64,000 nucleotides of DNA from Streptomyces sp. NRRL S-340 (GTDB taxonomy: Bacteria; Actinomycetota; Actinomycetes; Streptomycetales; Streptomycetaceae): NCBI RefSeq assembly GCF_000720185.1, contig NZ_JOIY01000005.1, forward strand, positions 124,001-188,000, read 5' to 3'. Of this stretch, positions 29,659 through 38,178 are shown piece by piece. Position numbers and translations under genes: made by a program. The notes under the pieces are model-generated. The model was given only the letters and a program-made list of their open reading frames with translations, was not told where the DNA came from and searched no databases. The first letter of the stretch is position 1. Each line of letters opens with the position of its first letter.

Positions 29659-30909
29659 TCACTCCGCGGCCGCCGGGTGCTTCGCGTCCTCCGTGGCGGC
29701 CGGCGGCTCCTGCGCCGGCCGCGCGAGGGTGCTCCACCGGATGCGGCCGGCGGCGAGGGAGACGATCAGGGCCGAGACCGCCACCGCCGCCATGCCCGGC
29801 ACCAGCCCGCACCAGCCCGCGATGAAGCCGATCAGCGCGGGACCGATCAGGAGCCCGGTGGTCCCCATGGCGGCCACCAGCGCCAGCGCGTCGGAGCCGC
29901 GGGCGGCCGCGGCCACGTAGACGCACGGTGTGACGGCGGCGGCGCCCAGGCCCACGCAGGCGAACCCGAGCAGCGTCGGCACGACCCCGCCGGCCGCCAG
30001 GGCCAGCGCCAGCCCGGCGCCCGCCACGGCGCTGCCGACCCGGACCACCCGCCCGTCGCCCCAGCGGCTGCGCCAGCGGTCGGCGAAGACACGGGCCAGC
30101 AGCATCATCACCGAGACGACGGCGATGCCCATCGGCGCGACACTCGCCGACGCCTCGGCGACCTCCTTCATGTACAGCGCGGACCAGTCGTTCATGGCGC
30201 CCTCGGTGATGGTGCCGAACACCATGGCGCAGCCCATCCACAGGGTGGCGCGCGCGGGCAACGTCAGCGCGCCGCGGCGGCGCCCGGCCCGCTTGTCCCC
30301 TCGCGGTGCGTCCGGTTCGCCCGCCGGGGCCGGCTCGGGCTCGTCGAGCAACCCCCGCCGCGCGAAGGCGAGGAGCAGCAGCAGGAGGACGACGGCCACG
30401 GCGAAGTGCGCCGTGACCGCGGTGGTCACCAGGTTCACCCCGGAGGCCAGGAGCGCGGCGCCGAGCAGGCCCGCGCTGAAGGTCGCGTGCAACTGGGACA
30501 TCACGGTGCGCCGGAACCGCTTCTCCAGCGCGGCGCCCTGGGCGTTCATGGCCACGTTCAGCGCGCCGACGGCCACCCCGTCGCAGCAGATGATCAGCAG
30601 GGCGACCGGGTAGTCGGGTGCCTTCGACAGGGCGGCGAGGAGCACCGCGAGGCACAGGCCCGAGAGCAGCGACAGCCGCCGCGAGCCCAGCCTGCGCATC
30701 AGGTGGGAGACGAGCGGGAAGGAGACCGCGGCCCCCACCCCGCAGGCCATCAGCAGCAGCCCCAGTTCCTGCTCGGACAGGTCGAGCCGGCTCTTGAGGG
30801 AGGGAAGCCGCGAGGTCCAGGTGGCGTACTGGAAGCCGAGGAAGCAGAACAGCGCGGCGACGGCCCATTTGGCGCGGTTCGACTCGTCACGGACGCGGAG
30901 CACCGTCAT
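29659..30909 (-). CDS. MFS transporter, last gene of the PhyH-decarboxylase operon
   Basis: A 416-residue, 12-helix major facilitator protein (RAKWAVAALFCFLGFQYATWTSRLPSL at the first helix). A charged central loop of about 30 residues (LDEPEPAPAGEPDAPRGDKR) separates the two six-helix halves. The start overlaps the 3' end of the GNAT gene by 23 bp, so it closes the five-gene operon. Export of the pathway product is the simplest reading; uptake of a precursor is the alternative. The C-terminal 25 residues are a hydrophilic tail. Confidence 0.9.
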   Translation of the reverse strand: MTVLRVRDESNRAKWAVAALFCFLGFQYATWTSRLPSLKSRLDLSEQELGLLLMACGVGAAVSFPLVSHLMRRLGSRRLSLLSGLCLAVLLAALSKAPDYPVALLIICCDGVAVGALNVAMNAQGAALEKRFRRTVMSQLHATFSAGLLGAALLASGVNLVTTAVTAHFAVAVVLLLLLLAFARRGLLDEPEPAPAGEPDAPRGDKRAGRRRGALTLPARATLWMGCAMVFGTITEGAMNDWSALYMKEVAEASASVAPMGIAVVSVMMLLARVFADRWRSRWGDGRVVRVGSAVAGAGLALALAAGGVVPTLLGFACVGLGAAAVTPCVYVAAAARGSDALALVAAMGTTGLLIGPALIGFIAGWCGLVPGMAAVAVSALIVSLAAGRIRWSTLARPAQEPPAATEDAKHPAAAE

Positions 30910-31438
30910 CGCCGGGCACCTTCCTGTTCGAGGGTCTGCCCGCGGGCACCCCGGTGGACATGTACAGGGCTCCTGTGCCGTAGCCGGGCGGGACCTCGAC
31001 GTCGCGGCGGGGACGGTAGCCGTGCCTGCGCCAGAACCCCTCCAGGCCCGCGACGGCGACCAGCGACATCCGCTCGTAGCCCTGGTCCGCCGCGACGGCC
31101 GTGAGGTGGCGCACGAGCCGTCCGCCCAGTCCCCGGCCGCGGGCGCGCTCGCCGACGACCAGGTCGTGCAGGTGCAGGTTGCGGGTGCGGTGAGCCGCCC
31201 GTTCCGGTGCGCTCAGGTCCGGGAAGGCGGACTCCGGGTAGGGCAGGGCGAGGACGTAGCCCGCGATCCGGTCGCCCGCATCGAGGACGAAACACGTCCC
31301 AGGGGAGACGCGTCCCCGGGACTCCAGCGCGGCCTGCCCTTCGGTGAGGCCGCTCCCGGCGTACGCGGCGGCCTCCAGGGCGGCGATGCCGGGCCAGTCG
31401 GCGTCGGTGACGGCGCGTATGCGCGGCGGCCTTCTCAC
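30887..31438 (-). CDS. GNAT-family N-acetyltransferase
   Basis: A 183-residue acetyltransferase of the GNAT fold: the beta1-alpha1 opening IRAVTDADWPGIAALEAAAY, strand beta4 LHLHDLVVGERARGRGLG with the acetyl-CoA pyrophosphate-binding R/Q-x-x-G-x-G/A segment, and the end FWRRHGYRP. The GTG start is fixed by a GTGA overlap with the decarboxylase stop. In the operon it would N-acetylate the amine released by decarboxylation, making the product neutral or self-protecting. That substrate is inferred from context only. Confidence 0.85.
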   Translation of the reverse strand: MRRPPRIRAVTDADWPGIAALEAAAYAGSGLTEGQAALESRGRVSPGTCFVLDAGDRIAGYVLALPYPESAFPDLSAPERAAHRTRNLHLHDLVVGERARGRGLGGRLVRHLTAVAADQGYERMSLVAVAGLEGFWRRHGYRPRRDVEVPPGYGTGALYMSTGVPAGRPSNRKVPGDDGAPRP

Positions 31439-32653
31439 GCCGGCACGCCCCGTCCGGCGGACTCCTCCGGTGCGTCCGGCCCCTCGCCCGTCCAGGTGTG
31501 GGGCAGCGGACGGAACCCGTTGAAGCCCTGGGTCGTGTAGCTGGCGGCGTAGGCGCCGGCCGACAGGATCCACACCGGATCGCCCGACGCCAGGTCTTCG
31601 GGCACCGGAGTGCGATGGCCGTCGGCGCCGTAGGCGTCGTCGCTGTCGCAGGTCGGGCCCGCGACGACGGCCGGCACCCGGGCGGCGCCGGTGTGCCCCG
31701 GGAAGACCAGCCGGTGGCAGAGCTGGTCCATCTCGTAGAGCCCGTTGAACTTGCCGCAGCTGAGGTACAGCCAGCGCGCGAGGTGGCCCGCCGGGCTGCC
31801 TGCGTGTGGTGAGCCGGTACACGTGGGCGCGGACGGCGCCGTGGTCGGCCACCAGGTGGCGGCCGGGCTCCATGACGAACGCGAGGGGCCGGGAGCTGAC
31901 CTGCCGCAGCCGGTCCATGCCGTCCCGGACGACGGCGAACACCTTGTCCAGCGGGGGTTCGAGCGGGCGGCCGTGCCGGTCCAGGTAGCCGAGCGCCGGC
32001 AGGCCGCCGCCCAGGTTGACGTGGTCCGGGGCGATGCCCCGCCGGGCGAGCGCCACGATGACGTCGGCGAGCAGGTCGCAGGCGTCCCGCCAGGCCTCGG
32101 CCGTCATCTGCTGCGAGCCGACGTGCACGGACAGGCCCGCGGGCACCAGACCGGCCGCGCGTGCCGTCTCCAGCACCCGGACGGCGTCCTCGCCCGAGCA
32201 GCCGAACTTCCGGCTCAGTCCCCACAACGCGCCCTCCCCGCTGGTGGCGAGGCGGCAGAAGACGCGGGCGCCGGGCGCGTGCGCGGCCACGGCCGCCACG
32301 TCCTGCGTGCTGTCGGTGGCGAAGGTGCGCACACCCAGGCGGTGGGCCTCGGCGATGCCCGCGTCGGACTTGACGGTGTTGCCGTAGTGGACCCGCTCGG
32401 CGGGCGCGCCCGCGGCCAGGGCCTGCGTGATCTCGGCGGGGCTCGCCGCGTCGAAACCGGCGCCCTCGGCCGCCAGGCACCGCAGCACCTCGTCGACCGG
32501 GCACGCCTTCATGGCGAACCGGACGCGGACGCCGGGCAGTTCCTCCAGCAGGCGCCGGTACTGGTCCCTGATGCCGGCGAGGTCGTAGACCAGGCGGTCC
32601 GAGTCGGCGGCGGCCAGGGCGCGGGACAGCCGCGCCGGTACGTCCGTGCTCAC
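31435..32653 (-). pseudogene. PLP-dependent amino-acid decarboxylase (ornithine/diaminopimelate type), single frameshift
   Basis: A fold-type III (alanine-racemase barrel) decarboxylase of about 405 residues if repaired. The N-terminal part has the PLP lysine in RFAMKAC (K49), SVHVGSQQM, NLGGGLPALGY and the phosphate-binding EPGRHLVAD. In the +1 frame the C-terminal part continues with ARWLYLSCGKFNGLYE and the catalytic-Cys motif GPTCDSDDAYG, ending at 31435. The switch needs one base skipped around 31800-31812; the joined length of 1219 nt is 3n+1. It could be a real mutation, an assembly error or recoding. Both ends are translationally coupled to neighbours. The substrate is unknown. Confidence 0.8.
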
Positions 32654-33981
32654 CCGCTCGTGCTCCCGGTCCCCTCGCTCCGGGCCGCGCGCACCAGCGC
32701 CGCCCAGGAGTCGGTCAGCAGGGCGAACTCCTCGATGTCGTGCTCGGCCTCGTCGAGCAGCCGCTCGCGGTGCGCCACCAGTGACCGGGCGAACGCCTCG
32801 TACCTGCCGCCGAGTTTGCGGTAGGCGGTGTCGATCCGGTCCAGGCGCCACCGGTTCTCGGCCCGGTCCAGGCGGGTGCTCTCGCGCAGGAAACCGGCGA
32901 CGACGTCCGCCCGTACGTGCTGGTCGGCGTCGAGCAGGGCCGGGCCCGCCGCCGCCATCCGGTCGTAGACGAAGTGGAAGTAGAGCATCGACAGCAGGAA
33001 CTTCACGAACCGGGTCTGGTACTGCCGGAAACCGGCGTCGGTGCGCCGGTGCGGCGTGTAGAAGTTCTCGATGTGCCGGTTGTGCAGGACACCGGGCAGC
33101 GTGGCGTCGTGCACCAGGTGGATCAGGAAGTAGTCGCTGCCGATGGTGTCGGTGGCCGGGGGCAGCGGCACCCGCTCGTACACCTCGCGGCTGAAGCTGA
33201 TGTTGCACATGTCCACCCGCATGGGGTCGACCAGGGTCAGCGTCGAACGGTCCGCGGTGAAGGGGGTGGTGCCGGCGCCCCGGAAGGACTCCTCGACCAG
33301 TTCCCGCTTGCTCTCCTCGGACCAGTGGGCGGGCGCCCACAGGCTCACGACCTCGTGATACACGGCCTCGTCCAGCTCGGCCACCTCGCCGATGTCCACG
33401 GACAGTTCGCCGATGAAGGAGGCACCGGCCATCGCCACCGGACGCCCGGCGTGGGCCGTGTCCAGGACGGTCTCGGACACCTCGTGCGCCACCTGTGCGG
33501 CGGGGCGGCCGAGCGCGGCCACCTCGTGGTGGACGGGGTGGACGGGAACACCGTCGAGTGTCTGGTAGGCGCTGTCGGAGTCCCGGCGGTGCACCGACCG
33601 GCAGCCCAGGGCGGCGGCGATCAGGAAGGCGCGGTCGGTGCAGGCCCCGTAGGAGACGGCGGGCGGGAGCAGGAGGGACAGCAGCCGCTCGGGCTCGGCG
33701 GACCCGGCCCGCCGGATCACCCGCTCCAGGAAGGCCCGCTGCTCCTCCTCGTCGAGATGGTGGGTGAGGACGCCCGGAACGACGGGCAGCGCGGCCATGA
33801 CACGGGCGTGCTCGGCGCGGGTCGGCTCGTCGCTGGAGTCGAGGACGAGCAGGTGGACCTCGACGCCGAAGCGGCGGGCCGCGTAGGCGGCCTCCCCGGC
33901 GACGGCCGTCAGGGTCGCGGAGCACGCCCGGTCGGTGGGCAGTGCCAGGCAGATCCGCTCGGGTGCGGCGGCCCCGCTCAC
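32650..33981 (-). CDS. DUF6271-like protein, possibly glycosyltransferase-fold
   Basis: A 443-residue cytoplasmic protein beginning with a nucleotide-binding-like beta-alpha pattern (ERICLALPTDRACSATLTAV ... VEVHLLVLDSS). A middle part ends in VDMCNISFSREVYERV, and the C-terminus is helical. The opening resembles the DUF6271 family as I remember it, whose N-terminus looks like a glycosyltransferase-A nucleotide-binding half. The GTG start overlaps the PhyH stop (GTGA), and its stop overlaps the decarboxylase start (GTGA). A conjugating or tailoring role in the pathway is likely, but the reaction is not known. Confidence 0.65.
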   Translation of the reverse strand: MSGAAAPERICLALPTDRACSATLTAVAGEAAYAARRFGVEVHLLVLDSSDEPTRAEHARVMAALPVVPGVLTHHLDEEEQRAFLERVIRRAGSAEPERLLSLLLPPAVSYGACTDRAFLIAAALGCRSVHRRDSDSAYQTLDGVPVHPVHHEVAALGRPAAQVAHEVSETVLDTAHAGRPVAMAGASFIGELSVDIGEVAELDEAVYHEVVSLWAPAHWSEESKRELVEESFRGAGTTPFTADRSTLTLVDPMRVDMCNISFSREVYERVPLPPATDTIGSDYFLIHLVHDATLPGVLHNRHIENFYTPHRRTDAGFRQYQTRFVKFLLSMLYFHFVYDRMAAAGPALLDADQHVRADVVAGFLRESTRLDRAENRWRLDRIDTAYRKLGGRYEAFARSLVAHRERLLDEAEHDIEEFALLTDSWAALVRAARSEGTGSTSG

Positions 33982-35009
33982 GCGGCGCCCCCGTGACCGG
34001 TCCAGGAGTCGAGCCCGAGCAGCTTCCTGCCCAAGCCGTTGAGGGCGGCGGGCCCGTACCGGTCGGCCTCGGGACGCACGGCGTCCCCCAGCAGCGTCGG
34101 GTTCCAGTCGGGTGTGCTCAGCGTGCGCCACGACTCCACGCGCGAGCGCCGCAGTTCCTCGTGCTCCTCCAGCGCGGGCATCATGGACAGGTACTGGGCG
34201 GCACGCACACCCCGCTCCGAGACGTTGGGCGCCACGCCGTGGGCCAGCAGCCCGTTGAAGATGAGCAGGTCGCCGGCGCGCAGGTCGGGCCGCACCACGG
34301 GGAACTCGGTCCGGTCGACCGCCGGACGGATCGGGTCGCGGTCGCGCGGCTGGCCGATGCGCCACTCCTCGAACCGCTTGAACAGCTCGGGCGCGCACTG
34401 GAAGCCGCCGAGCGCGGGGTCGGTGTCGTTGAGTGCGAGGATGCCCTGCACCCGCTGCGGCAGCACGGCCAGAGTGGTGTCGACGTCCCAGTGCAGTTCG
34501 ATGTCGAAGCCCTCGTCGGTGGGCGCGATCAGGGAACGCGAACGGTTGCCCCGGTTGGGCGGGTTGAGGTTGAGCCGGTCGAGGGTGACCCACAGCTCCT
34601 CGCAGTCCCAGACGTCGACGAAGGCGTCGTAGACCCGCTGCGTCTGCCGGTTGTCCCACAGGAGCTGGTGGTGGTACGCCTCGACGAAGCCGTAGACGTG
34701 CAGGTCGCGGTCGAGGTCCGAGCGGAACGCGCGCTCCTCGTACCAGGTCTCGGGGCGGTCCGGGTCCAGGCCCTGGAACTCCCAGGCGAACTCCAGCAGG
34801 CTCCTGGCCGCGTCCGGCGCGACGGCGCCCCGGACGACGACGTAACCGTAGGTCTGCCAGAAGGCGAAGTCCTCCTCGGACAGCACGCGCAGCGGACGGG
34901 ACTTCTCGATGTCGCGCAGCGGTGTCTGCGCGAGGTAGGTCTCGCCGTCCGCGCTGAAGTAGGGGCGGGCCGAGGGAGCGCGATGCAGATGGGGGGTGGA
35001 TGCCGGCAT
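33978..35009 (-). CDS. Phytanoyl-CoA dioxygenase (PhyH) family Fe(II)/2-oxoglutarate oxygenase
   Basis: A 343-residue non-haem iron oxygenase. The iron triad is visible as H173-x-D175 (ELHWDVDTT) and H257 (NGLLAHGVAPN). An arginine about 10 residues later (SERGVRAAQY) fits the 2-oxoglutarate contact. Family members hydroxylate or oxidise small-molecule carbons and often act in natural-product pathways. It is the first gene of a coupled operon (DUF6271-like, decarboxylase, GNAT, MFS) and sits directly behind a promoter with a DasR-type operator. The likely role is hydroxylation of the amino-acid substrate or product. Confidence 0.9.
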   Translation of the reverse strand: MPASTPHLHRAPSARPYFSADGETYLAQTPLRDIEKSRPLRVLSEEDFAFWQTYGYVVVRGAVAPDAARSLLEFAWEFQGLDPDRPETWYEERAFRSDLDRDLHVYGFVEAYHHQLLWDNRQTQRVYDAFVDVWDCEELWVTLDRLNLNPPNRGNRSRSLIAPTDEGFDIELHWDVDTTLAVLPQRVQGILALNDTDPALGGFQCAPELFKRFEEWRIGQPRDRDPIRPAVDRTEFPVVRPDLRAGDLLIFNGLLAHGVAPNVSERGVRAAQYLSMMPALEEHEELRRSRVESWRTLSTPDWNPTLLGDAVRPEADRYGPAALNGLGRKLLGLDSWTGHGGAA

Positions 35010-35092
35010 GGAATCACTCCAGGGCGTGTGGTTCTTCAGTGGCCGAGCGGCCGGAACCCGGCTCTGCGCGATGATCGAGCCGAGGCACTCTC

Positions 35093-35121
35093 AAGTTGGA
35101 CTAGACCACTTGCGGTGTCAA
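35093..35121 (-). promoter_or_regulatory. Promoter of the PhyH operon with DasR-type operator between -35 and -10
   Basis: Minus strand: -35 TTGACA (35121-35116, perfect), 17-bp spacer, -10 CAACTT (35098-35093). The plus-strand 12-mer TGGACTAGACCA (35097-35108) matches the DasR-responsive element core TGGTCTAGACCA at 11 of 12 positions and fills the spacer. This predicts repression by the DasR/HutC-type regulator at 37312 or by DasR itself. From 35122 to 35351 there is only GC-rich spacer with no gene. Confidence 0.6.
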
Positions 35122-35351
35122 CGCGGGTCCGCCGAAGCTGCCCCCAAGTGCCTCTCAAATGCCGGTTACCGGGCGTGCACCGGTGGTGCGGGGCGTGCAC
35201 CGGCGGCGCGGTCGGGCACGGCGAAGGGCGGCGCGGGTGTCCGCGCCGCCCTCGGTGCCGGTGGGGTGCCTCTTCCGGGGCCCGTGGGGCCCTTGGCGTG
35301 CCGGTGTCCGTCTGTGCCGGCCCGCGCCCTTCCGTGCCGCGCGGGCGCGTG

Positions 35352-36836
35352 TCAGCCCGCGACGATGCGCTCGGCGGCGGCCACCCCGCACACGCGGGCG
35401 GCCCCGTGCGTGGCGATGTGCACGGCGCCGCGGGCGGGGGACTGGGGTACGCCCATCTCGACCACGACCGTGTCCGGCCGGGCGGCGAGCAGCGCGTCCA
35501 GGCCCGACCGCATCCACGCGTGGCGGTGCTCGTCGCGCACCACCGCGACGATCCTGCGCCCGCCCGCGGCCGCCAGGGCCGCCTGGCCGGCGTCCGGGCC
35601 GGTGAAGGTGCCCGTCGTGGTGCCCGGCAGCAGCTGCTCCAGCTCCGCACCGACGCCCCACGGCGTCTCGTGGCCGACGGCGATGTTCGGGGCCGGGTTG
35701 AACGTGGCGACGTAGACCGGCCGGTCGACGGCCTGTGCCGCGCCGGCGCGGGTGACGGCCAGCGCGCGGCGGGCCGCGACGAGCCCCACCTCCGGGTCCG
35801 CCTCGACGGCGGCGCCGCTGCGCGCCCGCGCCGCCCACCGTGCCAGCTCCCGCACCCGGGCGGCGGCGTCCGCCAGCCGCTCCTCGGGCAGTTCACCGGA
35901 GCGGACGGCGGCCACCAGGGCGTCGCGCATCTTCAGCACCGTGCCCTCGTCGCACAGCCCGCCGCCGACGCAGATCGCGTCGGCGCCCGCCTCGATGGCC
36001 AGCACGACCCCGTGCTCCAGGCCGTAGGTCCGCGAGATCGCCTGCATCTCGATGCCGTCGGTCACGATCAGGCCGTCGTAGCCCAGTTCACCGCGCAGCA
36101 GCTCGGTGAGGATGCGGCGCGAGAGGGTGCCCGGACGCCGCGGGTCCAGGGCGGGCACCAGGATGTGCGCGCTCATCACGGCCCGCGTGCCGGCCTCGAT
36201 GGCCGCCCGGAACGGGACCAGCTCGCGCTTGCGGAGCGTTTCCTCGTCGACGTCGATGCGCGGGACGGCGTGGTGCGAGTCGACGTTGGTGTCACCGTGG
36301 CCGGGGAAGTGCTTGGTGCAGGCGGCGACACCGGCGGCCTGCATGCCCTGGACGTAGGCGGCCGTGTGCCGGGCCACGAGGTCGGTGTCCGCGCCGAAGG
36401 CCCGTACGCCGATCACCGGGTTGCCCGGGTCGGCGTTGACGTCGGCGGACGGTGCCCAGTTCAGGTTGACGCCGCACCCGGCGAGGCGGCGGCCCAGCTC
36501 GCGGGCGACGCGCCGGGTGAGGCCGGGGTCGTCGATCGCGCCGAGCGCGTGGGCGCCGGGGAAGGCGGAGCCCGTCCGCACGTCGAGGCGGGTCACGTCC
36601 CCGCTCTCCTCGTCGATCGCCACCAGCAGGTCGTCGCGCTCCGCGCGCAACCGGGCCGTCAGCCCGGCGACCTGCTCCGGTGAGGCGACGTTGCGGCCGA
36701 ACAGGGCGACGGCGGCCAGCCCCTCGCCGATGCGGCGGTGCACCCAGTCGGGCGCGGTGGTGCCGGCGAACCCCGGCTGCAGCACCGCGAGGGCGTCGCG
36801 GGCGAGGGACTCGTTGCCGGTGGCACTCATGGTCAT
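35352..36836 (-). CDS. GH3 beta-N-acetylhexosaminidase (NagZ-like)
   Basis: A GH3 enzyme of about 494 residues that releases terminal beta-N-acetylglucosamine, without a signal peptide, so cytoplasmic. The NagZ-type acid/base loop KHFPGHGDTNVDSHHAVP (Asp-His dyad) and nucleophile motif VTDGIEM are intact. The C-terminal roughly 150 residues form a second alpha/beta domain. ATG 36836 is preferred over ATG 36848 because the GAAAGGA ribosome site touches the upstream ATG. Its promoter region carries DasR-type sites and it is divergent from a DasR-like regulator, so it probably serves chitin or peptidoglycan amino-sugar turnover. Confidence 0.9.
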   Translation of the reverse strand: MTMSATGNESLARDALAVLQPGFAGTTAPDWVHRRIGEGLAAVALFGRNVASPEQVAGLTARLRAERDDLLVAIDEESGDVTRLDVRTGSAFPGAHALGAIDDPGLTRRVARELGRRLAGCGVNLNWAPSADVNADPGNPVIGVRAFGADTDLVARHTAAYVQGMQAAGVAACTKHFPGHGDTNVDSHHAVPRIDVDEETLRKRELVPFRAAIEAGTRAVMSAHILVPALDPRRPGTLSRRILTELLRGELGYDGLIVTDGIEMQAISRTYGLEHGVVLAIEAGADAICVGGGLCDEGTVLKMRDALVAAVRSGELPEERLADAAARVRELARWAARARSGAAVEADPEVGLVAARRALAVTRAGAAQAVDRPVYVATFNPAPNIAVGHETPWGVGAELEQLLPGTTTGTFTGPDAGQAALAAAGGRRIVAVVRDEHRHAWMRSGLDALLAARPDTVVVEMGVPQSPARGAVHIATHGAARVCGVAAAERIVAG

Positions 36837-37105
36837 CGGGGGCGTCATCCTTTCGCGGCGCCGTCGCTCGGACCGCGCTCACAGCCTTGCCTTGCGGGTG
36901 AGGTGAAGGGCCGGGAACGGCACCCCGGGCGCAGGGCCGCCCGGTCGCCGGGCACCGTCCCCGGTGGTCACCGGGACGGTGCCCGCACCGCCTCGTCCTG
37001 GACGTGCGGCACGGCCCCCTCCTTCAGGTGATGCGCCGGCGTACGCCCCTCGGGTCCGGCCCGCGCAGCCCACCCTCGCGCTGCGACCGGGGATCCGGCA
37101 CCGAT

Positions 37106-37117
37106 TGGTGTAGACCT
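37106..37117. promoter_or_regulatory. DasR-type operator, site 1
   Basis: TGGTGTAGACCT, 10 of 12 matches to the DasR core TGGTCTAGACCA. It lies between the divergent GH3 and GntR genes, 14 bp from site 2, allowing cooperative binding. Confidence 0.5.
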
Positions 37118-37127
37118 TCACCGGGGA

Positions 37128-37156
37128 GCTTGGCCTAGACTTTTGCCCGGCGTCAA
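37128..37156 (-). promoter_or_regulatory. Candidate GH3 promoter with DasR-type site 2 in the spacer
   Basis: Minus strand: -35 TTGACG (37156-37151), 17-bp spacer, -10 CCAAGC (37133-37128). TGGCCTAGACTT (37131-37142; 9 of 12 to the DasR core) lies across the spacer, the same geometry as in the PhyH operon promoter. The stretch 36849-37105 shows no gene. Confidence 0.4.
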
Positions 37157-37244
37157 GGTGGCCCGGCGGACCCGGCCGGCCCGCCGCGCGGCGGTGCGGG
37201 CCGGCGCGGCCCCGGCCCCGTCGCCGGCGCACGCCTCTCTCATC

Positions 37245-37278
37245 TGGACTGGACCAATGGCGAGTTGAGGGCTATAAC
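37245..37278 (+). promoter_or_regulatory. GntR gene promoter with DasR-type site 3
   Basis: -35 TGGACC (37250-37255), 17-bp spacer, -10 TATAAC (37273-37278). The operator-like TGGACTGGACCA (37245-37256; 10 of 12 to the DasR core) covers the -35, consistent with autorepression of the regulator gene at 37312. Confidence 0.5.
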
Positions 37279-37311
37279 GGGAGGCCGGTGAGACGGCCGG
37301 GAAGGCGGGCC

Positions 37312-38076
37312 GTGACCAACGTTGTCAGCAGCGCCCGACACGAGCGGCCCCAGCCGGGCCGCCGCGTGCGGGTCCCCACGTACTACCGCATCAAGCAGCA
37401 CGTTCTGGAAATGACGGAGGCGCTGGTGCCCGGCTCCCGTATGCCCGCCGAGCGATTACTCGCCCTCCGGTTCGACGCCTCGCGTACCACCGTCCGGCTC
37501 GCCCTCCAGGAACTCGCGAGGGAGGGCCGGCTCGACCGGGTGCACGGGAAAGGCACGTTCGTGGCCCGGCCGAAACTGAGACGTACTCTCCGGCTCACCT
37601 CCTACACCGAGGAGATGAGTGCCCAGGGCCTGCGGCCCGCCACCCGGATCCTGGACATCGGCGAGACCGGGCCGGACGCACGGCTCTCCCGGCTGCTCGG
37701 CCTCGGCCCCGGCGAACGCGTACTGCGCGTCGAACGGCTGCGCCTGGCCGACGGCGAACCCACCTCCCTGGAGACCACCCACCTGCCCGCCGGCCGGTTC
37801 CCGTCCCTGCCGCAGTCGTTGGCGGTCCACGGCTCCCTGTACACCGCACTCACCGAGGACCACGGCGTGCGCCTGGCAGAGGCCGAGGAGACCATCGAGG
37901 CCGCCGTCGCCACCCCGCGCGAGGCCGCCCTCCTCGCCACCGACGTCGGCCTTCCGATGCTGCTGCTCACCCGCCACACCCGCGACGCCGACGGCCTCCC
38001 GGTGGAATGGACACGCTCCGTCCACCCCGGCTCCCGGCACACCTTCACGGTGCCCCTGACACCTCCCCGGCGCTGA
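37312..38076 (+). CDS. GntR/HutC-family regulator, DasR paralogue, with a TTA codon
   Basis: A 254-residue regulator, the same length I recall for DasR. The N-terminal GntR winged helix includes [16 protein letters not shown] and [18 protein letters not shown]. The effector-binding UTRA domain has [13 protein letters not shown] and [10 protein letters not shown], very DasR-like. GTG 37312 is chosen because GGAAGG lies 6 nt upstream; the earlier GTG at 37288 has its ribosome site too close. Codon 49 (Leu) is TTA at 37456-37458, so translation may need the bldA tRNA. Probable effectors are phosphorylated amino sugars, and probable targets the DasR-type sites here. Confidence 0.9.
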   Translation: MTNVVSSARHERPQPGRRVRVPTYYRIKQHVLEMTEALVPGSRMPAERLLALRFDASRTTVRLALQELAREGRLDRVHGKGTFVARPKLRRTLRLTSYTEEMSAQGLRPATRILDIGETGPDARLSRLLGLGPGERVLRVERLRLADGEPTSLETTHLPAGRFPSLPQSLAVHGSLYTALTEDHGVRLAEAEETIEAAVATPREAALLATDVGLPMLLLTRHTRDADGLPVEWTRSVHPGSRHTFTVPLTPPRR

Positions 38077-38178
38077 ACCGCCCACTGCGCCGGACCCACG
38101 TCCCCCGACTCCCCGCCCCCGCAGCCCCACCACACCGATCCAGGGATGTCATGACAAGCACGACGAGATGGGCATGAC

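Noticed and set aside
36836..36848. Upstream ATG of the GH3 gene as the start
   Set aside because: The ribosome-binding GAAAGG directly abuts this ATG, leaving no spacing; the ATG four codons later fits better.
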